Notes: generated from the letters alone by a model not told the origin. A stretch of DNA of 64,000 bases from Pacificibacter marinus (GCF_018860505.1 NZ_JAHKPU010000019.1:186001-250000), one strand, 5' to 3'. Positions 36,098 through 45,165 are shown, counted from the stretch's first letter. Numbers and translations: made by a program.

Positions 36098-37410
36098 CTG
36101 CCAGCACCACCGATATTCACACCAGTGTTCTGCCACTCTTCCAACGCAAGCGCGTGACCGCAATCGCTTGGCCTTTGGTCATCATACTTTATCTGTGCTA
36201 CACGCTTTTTTCTTTTGATATTCTGGGCCTTGGTGAACGTGTAAATCTAAAGAACGCGCAAACCTTGGTCAGCGATGCCTATAGTTACAAAACCCATGTG
36301 ACACTCGACAATCGCAACGGCGCGACCTCTGTGTCCATCGAAGGTGAGCGCAAAGGCACATACCCCGACGGCACAGCCCCCGAATGGGTCACGCTTGGGG
36401 CCGATCAAACAGCAGATACATTGGTTGATTTGGGCGACGGGTATCTTGTGACTTTGGGCGAAACTGTACGGTTCGAAATTCCTGATTATGGCACATTTAC
36501 CGCCACACCGGGCAGAACCGGCGTCAATGCAACCTTTCCAGCAGGCGACCTGCCCAACTGGATCAGCGCCTCCAAAAACCGTGTGGCCATCACAACAGAC
36601 GCAGGCCGCCTGAGCGTCACGCGCAATCGTGCGGAAGTTTTCAAATATGCCTACGGTTGGGAGTTGTTCTTTTTCACTCTCGATAGCCCCTATCACGGTA
36701 TGGGGATTGCGACATTGGCCAGCCATGCCTTTTCAGGCGAAGCGGGCGCCATCGCCAATGATTTTTGGACCAATAAAATGTGGCGTCACGGCGACGTGGC
36801 ATGGGCCTTGGTCGAAACTGTCTTGATGGCCTTCCTCGGGACGTTTGGTGCGGCCATCATCGCCCTGCCCCTTGGCTTTTTAGCCGCAAGAAACTTTACC
36901 CCTCTGGGCAGCCTGCGGTTTGCCGCGCGTCGCGTGTTTGACTTTTTGCGTGGCGTGGACGGATTGATCTGGACCATCATCCTCAGCCGTGCCTTTGGCC
37001 CCGGCCCCCTCACAGGGTCTTTGGCGATTTTGCTGACGGACACAGGATCATTCGGCAAGATGTTCTCAGAAGCGCTTGAAAACGTCGACGAGAAACAGAT
37101 CGAAGGCATTTCCTCAACCGGCGCGAAACCTTTGCAGCGCTACCGTTTCGGGGTCATCCCACAAATCACGCCGGTGCTGTTGTCACAAGTGCTCTACTAT
37201 TTCGAATCCAACACACGTTCGGCCACAATCATCGGTGCGATCACCGGTGGCGGTATCGGATTGTTATTGACCCAAGCGATTGCCACGCAAAAAGACTGGG
37301 AAGAAGTGAGCTACTACATCGTTTTGATCATCTTGCTGGTGATGTCGATGGACAGCCTCTCTGGTTGGTTGCGCAACAAGTTGATCAAAGGCGACGAGGG
37401 CGGTCACTGA
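36094..37410 (+). CDS. phnE: phosphonate ABC transporter permease, second copy, with large N-terminal domain
   Basis: The 438-residue protein is about 150 residues longer than the first permease. One membrane helix (VIILYLCYTLFSFDILGLG) is followed by a soluble, beta-rich region at about 50-190 (TLVDLGDGYLVTLGETVRF, YGTFTATPGRTGVNATFPAG), probably periplasmic. The permease domain then follows, with EALENVDEKQIEGISSTGAK as its ATPase-contact loop. It starts inside the first permease gene. Long second PhnE proteins are common in Rhodobacteraceae phn loci. Confidence 0.93.
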   Translation: MTASTTDIHTSVLPLFQRKRVTAIAWPLVIILYLCYTLFSFDILGLGERVNLKNAQTLVSDAYSYKTHVTLDNRNGATSVSIEGERKGTYPDGTAPEWVTLGADQTADTLVDLGDGYLVTLGETVRFEIPDYGTFTATPGRTGVNATFPAGDLPNWISASKNRVAITTDAGRLSVTRNRAEVFKYAYGWELFFFTLDSPYHGMGIATLASHAFSGEAGAIANDFWTNKMWRHGDVAWALVETVLMAFLGTFGAAIIALPLGFLAARNFTPLGSLRFAARRVFDFLRGVDGLIWTIILSRAFGPGPLTGSLAILLTDTGSFGKMFSEALENVDEKQIEGISSTGAKPLQRYRFGVIPQITPVLLSQVLYYFESNTRSATIIGAITGGGIGLLLTQAIATQKDWEEVSYYIVLIILLVMSMDSLSGWLRNKLIKGDEGGH

Positions 37411-38054
37411 TGCCAACGGCTTTGATCACGGGGGCCAATCGCGGCATTGGAGCCGCTCTTGCAACCGCCGCTGAAGCCCAAGGCATGACAGTCATTCGTG
37501 CGACGCGCGCAGGCCAAGGTGGCGATATTTGCTTTGATCTGCGCGCCCCCGAAGATGTGCGCAGATCAATCGCTGCACTTGACCAGCCAATAGATCTGTT
37601 GATCAACAACGCTGGTATCATCGGACCAAAGCGGCAATCCACGACAGACATGGATTTCAACGGCATGGCAGAAACATTCGCGGTGAATGTGGCCGGTCCG
37701 CTGAGTGTCAGCAACGCCTGTCTGCCACTGCTCCGTCAAAGTTCAAACCCGCGTATTCTCACCATGTCCAGCCAAATGGCATGGATGGGCTACGCAAAGT
37801 CTGATCGCATCGCCTATCGCGCCTCCAAAACAGCGGTGAACAAAGTGATGCAGGGGTTGGCCACGGATTTATATGCTCAAGGCATCACAGTTGGCCTGAT
37901 TGATCCGGGCTGGGTCCGCACCGAGATGGGAGGGGATGACGCCGAGTACAGCCCCCAAGAGGTGGCGCAAGGTGTCATCGACGTGGCTCAGACGATAAGC
38001 CTAGAGCAGACTGGAAAGTTCTTCAAATGGACGGGCGAAGAAAGAGCATTTTAG
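37410..38054 (+). CDS. short-chain dehydrogenase in the phn operon
   Basis: The 214-residue Rossmann-fold protein has the cofactor motif [20 protein letters not shown], a catalytic Ser in MSSQMAW and the [10 protein letters not shown] motif. The ATG shares a base with the phnE stop (TGATG), so translation is coupled to the transporter. The substrate is not evident. Coupling suggests a role in phosphonate or alcohol/aldehyde side-group metabolism, by inference only. It is one base from the acetyltransferase gene. Confidence 0.85.
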   Translation: MPTALITGANRGIGAALATAAEAQGMTVIRATRAGQGGDICFDLRAPEDVRRSIAALDQPIDLLINNAGIIGPKRQSTTDMDFNGMAETFAVNVAGPLSVSNACLPLLRQSSNPRILTMSSQMAWMGYAKSDRIAYRASKTAVNKVMQGLATDLYAQGITVGLIDPGWVRTEMGGDDAEYSPQEVAQGVIDVAQTISLEQTGKFFKWTGEERAF

Positions 38055-38055
38055 C

Positions 38056-38670
38056 ATGGCACGTTTAAGCGAGAACACACCGTTCATTCACTCTGACTGC
38101 GACATCAATGACAGCACCTTTGGCGCATACGTGGAAATCGGGCGCGGCAGTCGTTTGGCGCATTCAAGCTTGGATGATTATTCCTATTGCGACCGTTTTG
38201 CAGACATCGCCAATACCTCTGTGGGTAAATTTTCAAACATCGCCGCTTTCGTGCGCATTGGTGCCACGGATCATCCGATGGACAAAGCCAGCTTGCACCA
38301 TTTTCATTACCGCTCAGCCGATTACTTTGAAGATGCGGGCCATGATGACGCGTGGTTCGAACACAGGCGGTCGCGCCGTACAACAATAGGCCATGACACT
38401 TGGCTGGGCCACGGCGCGCAAGTGCGCCCTGGTGTCACCATAGGCCATGGCGCGGTTGTGGCAGGTGGCGCGATAGTCACCAAAGACGTGCCACCCTATA
38501 TGATCGTCGCCGGCCTGCCCGCCACGCCGATGCGCCCTCGATTTTCAGATGATATTGCCGCGCGTATGATCGCGCTGGCGTGGTGGGATTGGCCGCATGA
38601 CCAGCTGCGCGAGACTTTGGATGATTTCCGCAATCTGTCTGCCGAGGCCTTTCTTGAGCGCTACGAATAG
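38056..38670 (+). CDS. hexapeptide-repeat acetyltransferase, phosphonate-associated type
   Basis: The 204-residue protein has hexapeptide repeats at both ends of the domain ([31 protein letters not shown] and [19 protein letters not shown]). The loop FRYRS-like region [15 protein letters not shown] and the C-terminal PWWDW-like WWDWP are typical of the transferase family found in phn operons (chloramphenicol acetyltransferase-like). It may acetylate an aminophosphonate, as PhnO does in E. coli. Only one base separates it from the SDR gene. Confidence 0.86.
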   Translation: MARLSENTPFIHSDCDINDSTFGAYVEIGRGSRLAHSSLDDYSYCDRFADIANTSVGKFSNIAAFVRIGATDHPMDKASLHHFHYRSADYFEDAGHDDAWFEHRRSRRTTIGHDTWLGHGAQVRPGVTIGHGAVVAGGAIVTKDVPPYMIVAGLPATPMRPRFSDDIAARMIALAWWDWPHDQLRETLDDFRNLSAEAFLERYE

Positions 38671-38691
38671 CGTCACTTTTAATCTCGACGG

Positions 38692-39405
38692 CTAGGTGTC
38701 AGCCAAGGTCAGTGTCACCTTATCGCCCGCAAACCACGTGCGCCCCACCTCAATCGGCACGCCATCGGTATCAACATTGACGCTGATGGTGCGCAGGATC
38801 GGCGCGTGCTCAGAGATTTGCAAATGCAAGGCCTGCGTCGCGGTCGCAAGTTTGGCATTTATCCGCGTTGAGGCCCGCGTGTAATCCGTCACGCCAAACT
38901 GCGCGAGCGCCGCAGTGACAGAAGAGTTATCCGTCAGATAGCTCAACAACTCAGGAAAGCGCTCGGCGGGAAACACACTGCGAAACAAGGCGATGGCTTG
39001 ATTGTCGGACAGTGACAGCCCCTCATACATATGCACCAAGGCCCCCTCGTCCAATTCAAGCGCTGCGCGCTCTGCTGCATTGGCGGGGCGGGTTTCGCGG
39101 GACAAAACGGTTTTGGCGGGGGTCCGCCCTGCGGCTTTCAGATTTTGGTGATACCGCACTCTTGGCCCGATGGGATAGTCGGTGGGGGTCGTTTGCACAA
39201 ACACGCCCGATCCGCGCCGTCTATAAATAAGCCCCTCATCTGCCAATGCCGACATGGCGTGACGCACGGTGTGACGGTTGACGCCGAAACGCGCCGCCAA
39301 GGCCGTTTCCGTCGGAAGCTTATGCCCCCTCGCATAAACGCCTTCAGCGATGTCGTTGCGCAGCGAGGCTGCGATAGCTTTCCAGATCGGGGTGCGTGGC
39401 GGCAT
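38692..39405 (-). CDS. phnF: phosphonate operon repressor, GntR/HutC family
   Basis: The 237-residue protein has an N-terminal winged helix (LPTETALAARFGVNRHTVRHAM, here in two parts by the usual turn) and a C-terminal UTRA effector domain (VHMYEGLSLSDNQAIALFRS, GVPIEVGRTWFAGDKVTL). It is read leftwards, away from phnG, across a 93-base shared control region. In other bacteria PhnF represses the phn genes. The gene ends 21 bases after the convergent acetyltransferase gene. Confidence 0.92.
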   Translation of the reverse strand: MPPRTPIWKAIAASLRNDIAEGVYARGHKLPTETALAARFGVNRHTVRHAMSALADEGLIYRRRGSGVFVQTTPTDYPIGPRVRYHQNLKAAGRTPAKTVLSRETRPANAAERAALELDEGALVHMYEGLSLSDNQAIALFRSVFPAERFPELLSYLTDNSSVTAALAQFGVTDYTRASTRINAKLATATQALHLQISEHAPILRTISVNVDTDGVPIEVGRTWFAGDKVTLTLADT

Positions 39406-39462
39406 GTCACTAAAACTTCACAGTAAAGGGGATTGGAATGAACGGGGCACTTCAGTATTATT

Positions 39463-39484
39463 TGTATAGTTGTATAGTATATCT
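39463..39484. promoter_or_regulatory. candidate PhnF operator between phnF and phnG
   Basis: TTGTATAGTTGTATAG holds two GTATAG direct repeats at 8-base spacing, followed by TATATC. It sits in the divergent phnF/phnG region about 20-35 bases before phnG. HutC-type repressors often bind short AT-rich repeats of this kind. Confidence 0.5.
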
Positions 39485-39498
39485 CAAAAGGTGTCTAG

Positions 39499-39954
39499 AT
39501 GAATGTCATGACCGACCCAAACGCCGCTCGCAAGGCGTGGCTGGGACTGCTGGCCAAAGCGCCCGCCCGCGATGTCGCCCAACATTGGGCCGCCCTTGAT
39601 TTGGCTGCGCCACACCAGATTTTGCGTGCCCCTGAAATCGGTGGCGTCATGGTGCGTGGCCGCGCTGGCGCAATTGGCGAAGCGTTCAATTTGGGCGAAA
39701 TCACCGTCACCCGCGCCTCAGTCAAACTTGAGGATGGCACGGTTGGCCATGGCTATGTGCAAGGGCGCGACAAGAACCATGCACTGCAAGCGGCCTTGAT
39801 TGATGCGTTGATGCAAACCGATGCCGCCGCACGCGTGCGTGACGGTGTTCTCACCCCACTCAAAGCGACAATGACGCAAAAGAAATCCACCCGCGCCGCC
39901 AAGGCTGCCGCGACCAAGGTCGATTTTTTCACCATGGTGAGAGGAGAAGATTGA
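39499..39954 (+). CDS. phnG: C-P lyase complex subunit PhnG
   Basis: The 151-residue protein has the PhnG pattern: RKAWLGLLAKAPARDVAQHW, APEIGGVMVRGRAGAIG, FNLGEITVTRASVKLEDG and GHGYVQGRDKNHALQAALID. PhnG is part of the PhnGHIJ core that transfers methylphosphonate onto ATP and cleaves the C-P bond. It is the first gene after the PhnF control region and overlaps phnH by one base. Confidence 0.96.
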   Translation: MNVMTDPNAARKAWLGLLAKAPARDVAQHWAALDLAAPHQILRAPEIGGVMVRGRAGAIGEAFNLGEITVTRASVKLEDGTVGHGYVQGRDKNHALQAALIDALMQTDAAARVRDGVLTPLKATMTQKKSTRAAKAAATKVDFFTMVRGED

Positions 39955-40514
39955 TGCAAGCCCATGTTTTAGAAGGCGGCTTTGACAATCATGCCGTTGA
40001 CTCGTCTCACGCGTTTCGTGCTGTGATGACCGCGATGGCCCGCCCGGGTCAGATTGCAACGCTGCAAGGCGCATTGCCTCCTGCGCCTTTATCGAAGGCC
40101 GCTGGCGTGGTATTATTGACGCTTTGCGACCCTGAAACACCCATTTATTTGGCCCCAAGTCACGACTCGCAACAACTGCGCGATTGGATCACATTTCACA
40201 CCGGCGCGCCTTTTGTGACGGCTGAGGCAGCGATCTTTGCGGTTGGCACATGGCAAGACCTGCCTGTGTCCGCCTTTGCCATTGGTACGGCAGAATATCC
40301 AGATCGCTCTGCTACTTTGATTGTCGAATGCGAGTCCCTGTCCAATACAGGCGCAGTTTTACGCGGCCCCGGCATCAAGGATCAAACCGCACTGTCTTTA
40401 CCAAAGACCGACGCCTTCCAATCCAACGCAGCCTTGTTCCCGCTGGGCCTAGATTTCATTTTCACCTGCAGCGACCGCCTTGCGGCGCTGCCACGTACAA
40501 CGAGGGTCGGCTGA
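39954..40514 (+). CDS. phnH: C-P lyase complex subunit PhnH
   Basis: The 186-residue protein has FDNHAVDSSHAFRAVMTAMARPG (family start), LTLCDPETPIYL and GPGIKDQTAL, which fit PhnH, a core subunit. ATG 39954 overlaps the phnG stop (TGATG) with AGGAGAAG in front. Its stop overlaps the phnI ATG in the same way. Confidence 0.96.
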   Translation: MQAHVLEGGFDNHAVDSSHAFRAVMTAMARPGQIATLQGALPPAPLSKAAGVVLLTLCDPETPIYLAPSHDSQQLRDWITFHTGAPFVTAEAAIFAVGTWQDLPVSAFAIGTAEYPDRSATLIVECESLSNTGAVLRGPGIKDQTALSLPKTDAFQSNAALFPLGLDFIFTCSDRLAALPRTTRVG

Positions 40515-41602
40515 TGTATGTTGCTGTCAAAGGTGGCGAGCGCGCCATCGATAATGCCCACGCTTGGCTTGCTGAAGAGCGCCGTGGCGACACGGATGTG
40601 GCCGAGCTGAGTGTCGCACAAATTCGCGAACAAATGGCGCTTGCGGTCAATCGCGTGATGGCCGAAGGATCGCTTTATGATCCCGACTTGGCCGCCCTTG
40701 CGATCAAACAATCGCGTGGCGATTTGATTGAGGCGATTTTCCTGATCCGCGCTTACCGCACCACCTTGCCTCGGTTTGGCGGGTCTAACCCGATCGACAC
40801 TGACACTATGCAATGTGATCGTCGTGTATCGGCCACATTCAAAGATGCGCCGGGGGGGCAAGTGTTGGGACCAACCTTTGATTACACCCACCGTCTTTTG
40901 GATTTCAAATTGGCCGCGGATGGCGAAGCGCCCAAAGCCCCATCGACGACGGCCCCGACCGAGCCAACGCCACATATCATGTCATTTTTGGATCGTGAAA
41001 ACCTGATCCAACCCGAAAAAACAAGCGACGCCACGCCAGACGATTTGACGCGCAAGCCCTTGGAATTGCCCGCCAGCCGAGCGCTGCGATTGCAATCTTT
41101 GGCCCGCGCCGATGAAGGATTTATCCTTGGCATGGCCTATTCCACCCAGCGCGGATATGCGCGCAACCACGCCTTTGTGGCCGAGCTGCGCATCGGTGCT
41201 GTTGCGGTCGAAATGGACATTCCTGAACTGGGATTTGCCATCGATATTGGCGAGATCACGGTGACAGAATGCGAAACAGTGAACCAATTTCAAGGGTCGA
41301 AAACCGAACCACCACAGTTCACCCGTGGCTATGGCTTGGTCTTTGGCATGACCGAGCGCAAGGCAATCTCGATGGCTTTGGTGGACCGTGCCTTGCGTTG
41401 GAAAGAACTTGGCGAAGACAATCTTGGCGCGCCTGCACAAGACGAAGAATTCGTTTTGTATCATAGCGATAACATCCAAGCGACAGGGTTTTTAGAGCAT
41501 ATCAAACTACCCCATTACGTGGATTTCCAATCCGAACTTGAACTGATCCGCAAGCTGCGTCGTGAGGCGCAAGACGCCATGTCACAGGAGGCCGCCCAAT
41601 GA
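40514..41602 (+). CDS. phnI: C-P lyase complex subunit PhnI (nucleosidase)
   Basis: The 362-residue protein begins MYVAVKGGERAID and carries LAIKQSRGDLIEAIFLIRAYRTTLPR, here in the usual place near residue 75, plus DYTHRLLDFKLA and the later LGMAYSTQRGYARNHAF, GEITVTECETVNQF and HIKLPHYVDFQSEL. PhnI displaces adenine from ATP with the phosphonate. It starts with a one-base overlap and overlaps phnJ by 4 bases. Confidence 0.96.
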   Translation: MYVAVKGGERAIDNAHAWLAEERRGDTDVAELSVAQIREQMALAVNRVMAEGSLYDPDLAALAIKQSRGDLIEAIFLIRAYRTTLPRFGGSNPIDTDTMQCDRRVSATFKDAPGGQVLGPTFDYTHRLLDFKLAADGEAPKAPSTTAPTEPTPHIMSFLDRENLIQPEKTSDATPDDLTRKPLELPASRALRLQSLARADEGFILGMAYSTQRGYARNHAFVAELRIGAVAVEMDIPELGFAIDIGEITVTECETVNQFQGSKTEPPQFTRGYGLVFGMTERKAISMALVDRALRWKELGEDNLGAPAQDEEFVLYHSDNIQATGFLEHIKLPHYVDFQSELELIRKLRREAQDAMSQEAAQ

Positions 41603-42468
41603 GCGATTACAACTTTGCCTATCTGGATGAACAGACCAAACGCATGATCCGCCGCGCGATCTTAAAAGGCTTGGCGATCCCTGGGTATCAAGTGCCCTTT
41701 GCCAGCCGCGAAATGCCGATGCCTTATGGTTGGGGTACAGGCGGCGTGCAGGTTTCAGCCGCCATATTGACGCCTGATGACACCTTTAAAGTGATTGATC
41801 AGGGCGCCGATGACACCACGAATGCGGTGTCGATCAGACGGTTTTTCCAAAAGACCGCAGGCGTTGCCGTGACTGAGGCCACAACCGAGGCCAGCGTCAT
41901 TCAAACCCGTCACCGTATTCCAGAACAAGACCTGCGCGATGATCAGATTTTGGTCTATCAAGTGCCGATCCCTGAACCTTTGCGGTTTTTGGAACCCTCC
42001 GAGGTGGAAACCCGCAAGATGCACAGTCTCGAAGAATACGGATTGATGCATGTGAAATTATACGAAGACATCAGCCAACACGGTGATATCGCCACAGCCT
42101 ACGCCTATCCGGTCAAGGTTGAAGGGCGCTATGTGATGGACCCCTCGCCTATTCCGAAATTCGACAATCCGAAATTGGAAATGGCGGGCATTCAACTGTT
42201 TGGCGCAGGGCGCGAGCAGCGCATCTATGCGATCCCGCCCTACACACAAGTCGTGAGCCTTGATTTCGATGACTATCCATTCCAGCCGACCAAAGCCGAT
42301 CACGCCTGTGATCTGTGCGGCGCAGAGGATAGCTATTTGGACGAGCTGATCGTCGATGACGCAGGCGGACGCATGTTCATGTGTTCAGACACGGATTACT
42401 GCACGAGCCGCCGCAAAAACGGCCATGTGGGCGCGCAAGGCGTACCATTTAAGGAGGACGCAGCATGA
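41599..42468 (+). CDS. phnJ: C-P lyase PhnJ, radical SAM enzyme
   Basis: The 289-residue protein has the PhnJ C-terminal cysteine set: C237 and C240 (CDLC), C262 and C268 (MCSDTDYC). Three of these bind the 4Fe-4S cluster and the fourth is the catalytic Cys by comparison with E. coli. The N-terminus has AYLDEQTKRMIRRAILKGLA and the middle LMHVKLYEDISQHGDI. It breaks the C-P bond of phosphonate-ribose to give phosphoribosyl cyclic phosphate and methane from methylphosphonate. Confidence 0.97.
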   Translation: MSDYNFAYLDEQTKRMIRRAILKGLAIPGYQVPFASREMPMPYGWGTGGVQVSAAILTPDDTFKVIDQGADDTTNAVSIRRFFQKTAGVAVTEATTEASVIQTRHRIPEQDLRDDQILVYQVPIPEPLRFLEPSEVETRKMHSLEEYGLMHVKLYEDISQHGDIATAYAYPVKVEGRYVMDPSPIPKFDNPKLEMAGIQLFGAGREQRIYAIPPYTQVVSLDFDDYPFQPTKADHACDLCGAEDSYLDELIVDDAGGRMFMCSDTDYCTSRRKNGHVGAQGVPFKEDAA

Positions 42469-43235
42469 CGCCCCTGTTGCAAGTTGAAAACATCGCAAAA
42501 TTCTACGGCGCACGGATCGGCTGCACCGATGTGTCCTTTGATCTTTACCCTGGCGAAGTCATGGGGATCGTGGGCGAGAGTGGCTCTGGCAAGTCCACTT
42601 TGCTGAACTGTTTGGCAGGACATCTAACACCAGACCAAGGCGCTGTGCGCTTTGACACGCGCGCTGAAGGGCTACGCGATACCATAACCATGTCCGAACC
42701 CGAACGCCGGATGCTCAGCCGCACTGATTGGGCCTTTGTGCATCAACATGCCCGTGACGGATTGCGCATGAATGTCAGCGCTGGCGGTAATGTTGGCGAA
42801 CGTTTGATGGCCGTGAATGCGCGCCATTATGGTGATATCCGCGCTGAGGCCATCGATTGGCTCGGACGGGTGGAAATCACCGAAGACCGGATTGATGATC
42901 GTCCCACGGCGTTCTCAGGCGGCATGCAGCAGCGGTTGCAGATCGCACGCAATCTGGTGACAGGCCCGCGTCTGGTGTTTATGGATGAACCCACGGGCGG
43001 ATTGGATGTGTCGGTGCAGGCGCGTCTGCTGGATCTGTTGCGCGGTCTTGTGCGCGAGATGAACCTCAGCGCGATCATCGTCACCCATGACTTGGCTGTT
43101 GTACGCCTTTTGGCGGATCGGCTGATGGTGATGAAAGACGGTCATGTGATTGAATCGGGCCTGACAGATCAGGTGCTAGACGATCCGCAACATGCCTATA
43201 CGCAACTTTTAGTTTCTTCCGTTTTGCAGGTGTAA
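42465..43235 (+). CDS. phnK: C-P lyase-associated ABC-type ATPase PhnK
   Basis: The 256-residue ATPase has Walker A GESGSGKSTLLN, signature FSGGMQQRLQIARNL, Walker B LVFMDEPTGGLDVS and H-loop IIVTHDLAVVRL. PhnK docks on the PhnGHIJ core in E. coli and does not act in transport. It overlaps phnJ by 4 bases and precedes phnL by 4 bases. Confidence 0.96.
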   Translation: MTPLLQVENIAKFYGARIGCTDVSFDLYPGEVMGIVGESGSGKSTLLNCLAGHLTPDQGAVRFDTRAEGLRDTITMSEPERRMLSRTDWAFVHQHARDGLRMNVSAGGNVGERLMAVNARHYGDIRAEAIDWLGRVEITEDRIDDRPTAFSGGMQQRLQIARNLVTGPRLVFMDEPTGGLDVSVQARLLDLLRGLVREMNLSAIIVTHDLAVVRLLADRLMVMKDGHVIESGLTDQVLDDPQHAYTQLLVSSVLQV

Positions 43236-43239
43236 CACA

Positions 43240-43923
43240 ATGATTTCTATTGAAAACGTTTCAAAGTCCTTCGTATTGCACAACCAAGGTGCCGCAGAAA
43301 TCCCAGTGATGCGCGAGGCATCCTTGCAGGTGGCCGCTGGCGAATGTGTGGCCCTGATCGGTCAATCGGGTGCGGGCAAATCCACGCTGATGCGAATGAT
43401 CTACGGCAACTATCTGACCGCATCAGGCCGGATCATGATCGGTGATGTTGATGTGGCAAAAGCCGCCCCGCGCGAGATCATTCAACTGCGCCGCCGCACG
43501 CTTGGCTATGTCAGTCAGTTTTTGCGCGTCGTACCGCGCGTATCGACTTTGGATGTTGTTTCCGAACCACTGTGGTCCACAGGCACCGAACGCGATGTCG
43601 CGATCAAACATGCGAAGGGTCTGTTGGAACGCTTGAATATTCCTGAACGCCTTTGGTCCCTTAGCCCCACAACATTTTCAGGCGGCGAACAACAACGCGT
43701 CAACATCGCACGCGGTTTTGCCTATCAATACCCTGCCCTGTTGTTGGACGAACCAACCGCTAGCCTTGACCCGACCAACCGCGCAACTGTGCTGGATATG
43801 GTGTCTGAGGCCAAAGCGCGTGGCGCTGCGATCATCGGGATTTTTCACGACCATGCTGCACGTGATGCAATATGCGACCGTCAATTGGATGTGACCCAAT
43901 TCACCCCTGGATTGGCAGCATGA
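43240..43923 (+). CDS. phnL: C-P lyase-associated ABC-type ATPase PhnL
   Basis: The 227-residue ATPase has Walker [29 protein letters not shown] (a PhnL feature), signature FSGGEQQRVNIARGF and Walker B LLLDEPTASLDP, with H-loop GIFHDHAARDA. PhnL partners with PhnK on the core complex. Its stop overlaps phnN in an ATGA arrangement. Confidence 0.96.
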   Translation: MISIENVSKSFVLHNQGAAEIPVMREASLQVAAGECVALIGQSGAGKSTLMRMIYGNYLTASGRIMIGDVDVAKAAPREIIQLRRRTLGYVSQFLRVVPRVSTLDVVSEPLWSTGTERDVAIKHAKGLLERLNIPERLWSLSPTTFSGGEQQRVNIARGFAYQYPALLLDEPTASLDPTNRATVLDMVSEAKARGAAIIGIFHDHAARDAICDRQLDVTQFTPGLAA

Positions 43924-44459
43924 GCGGGCGCCTTATCGCCATCGTCGGGCCGTCAGGCGTTGGCAAAGACAGCGTTATGGCGGCTTTGGTGGCGCATGAT
44001 CCGCGGTTCAAACTGGCGCGGCGCGTTATCACCCGCCCCAGTGATGCGGGTGGCGAAGACTTTGACGGCGTGAGTGAGGCTGCATTCTTAGCACGCGAGG
44101 CCGCAGGTGATTTTGCCCTCAGTTGGCCCGCGCATGGATTGCACTATGCCATTCCCGCAGACGTCGATGCTCTGTTGCAAGATGGATATGATGTACTGGC
44201 CAATCTGTCCCGCTCTGTTTTGGCCCAAGCCAACACGCGTTTCGACCGGTTTGACGTGATCAATCTGACAGCCAAACGCGCGGTTTTGGCCAAGCGCTTG
44301 GCCGCACGGGGGCGCGAGACGGCAGAACAAATCGCATTGCGTCTTGACCGCGTCGCCACATTGCCCGCTGGCATAGACGCCCATGAGATCGACAACAGCG
44401 GCGCACTTTCGGACACTGTGCAGGCCGTGATGGCAAGCCTTTATCCGGTCAAAGCGTAG
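43920..44459 (+). CDS. phnN: ribose 1,5-bisphosphokinase PhnN
   Basis: The 179-residue guanylate-kinase-like protein has Walker A GPSGVGKDSVM, RRVITRPSDAGGEDFDGV, and LSWPAHGLHYAIPA. It phosphorylates ribose 1,5-bisphosphate to PRPP, the last step of the C-P lyase route. ATG 43920 overlaps the phnL stop. Its 3' end overlaps the convergent DUF1045 gene by 19 bases. Confidence 0.94.
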   Translation: MSGRLIAIVGPSGVGKDSVMAALVAHDPRFKLARRVITRPSDAGGEDFDGVSEAAFLAREAAGDFALSWPAHGLHYAIPADVDALLQDGYDVLANLSRSVLAQANTRFDRFDVINLTAKRAVLAKRLAARGRETAEQIALRLDRVATLPAGIDAHEIDNSGALSDTVQAVMASLYPVKA

Positions 44460-45115
44460 CGGTGGATTTGATGAAACATACCATCAGCATCCTGCCCCAT
44501 GACCGTGATCGCATCGATTGTGAACGGATTTGGCACATGCGGCATCACCTGCGGCGCAAGCTTGGTCATAACCGTTGTCGCGACCTCTTTGGGCAGGCTG
44601 CCGCTCAAGGTCAGGTGAAAATGGAAGTCCTCAAAGATAAAAGGATACCCCCAGTCCAACATTTGTTGATCTTGGCGTGCATTCAACATCGCCTTGCGGC
44701 GGCGTGCGATGTCAGCTTCGGTCAAGGGCGCGCGCAAATGATCAAAATCTTTGACGATCGCGCAGGCAAAATTCTGCAAACGGGCACTGGCAGCTTGGGG
44801 GCGCAAGGCAACAAACCCGCGATCATCGCGCAATTCAAGCGCACCGATATCAAAGGCAGCCTGCCCCTTGGCAAAGGCTTCGGCAACGCGGTTCACCTGC
44901 TCCAAACTTGCCCCATCCGCCAATCGAAACGGCGCTTTCAGCGTGGCGTGCAGCCCGTATTTACGCGGCGTTGCGGTGATCTTCGCCACATCAACACCAG
45001 CGACATCGCAGTGCGACAGCCGACAGCCTTGTGCGCTGTCCCAACCCAACCAAGCCGCGCCAAAAGCGGCCAGATCACCGCTCGGCGTGTAAAAAATTGC
45101 ATACCGTTCAAACAT
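44441..45115 (-). CDS. DUF1045 phosphonate-locus protein, 2H phosphoesterase-like
   Basis: The protein has 224 residues from ATG 45115 (FERYAIFYTPSGDLAAFG). It carries two HxT-type motifs, LHATLKAPF near residue 60 and FHFHLTLSG near residue 170, which is the layout of the 2H phosphoesterase fold. Those enzymes open cyclic phosphates. The gene is on the opposite strand between phnN and phnM. It shares a 50-base divergent region with phnM and a 19-base 3' overlap with phnN. The family is known from phn operons, but I know of no proven reaction. It may replace PhnP, which is not seen here. Confidence 0.85.
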   Translation of the reverse strand: MFERYAIFYTPSGDLAAFGAAWLGWDSAQGCRLSHCDVAGVDVAKITATPRKYGLHATLKAPFRLADGASLEQVNRVAEAFAKGQAAFDIGALELRDDRGFVALRPQAASARLQNFACAIVKDFDHLRAPLTEADIARRRKAMLNARQDQQMLDWGYPFIFEDFHFHLTLSGSLPKEVATTVMTKLAPQVMPHVPNPFTIDAITVMGQDADGMFHQIHRYALTG

Positions 45116-45165
45116 TTTCTTTCCTCCGCAGAGCCAATCATCTGCCAAAGCCGTGTGACATTGCC

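Noticed and set aside
40250-40513. Extended N-terminus for phnI
   Set aside because: The extra 88 codons overlap phnH in another frame. The normal PhnI start is at 40514 with a TGATG overlap.
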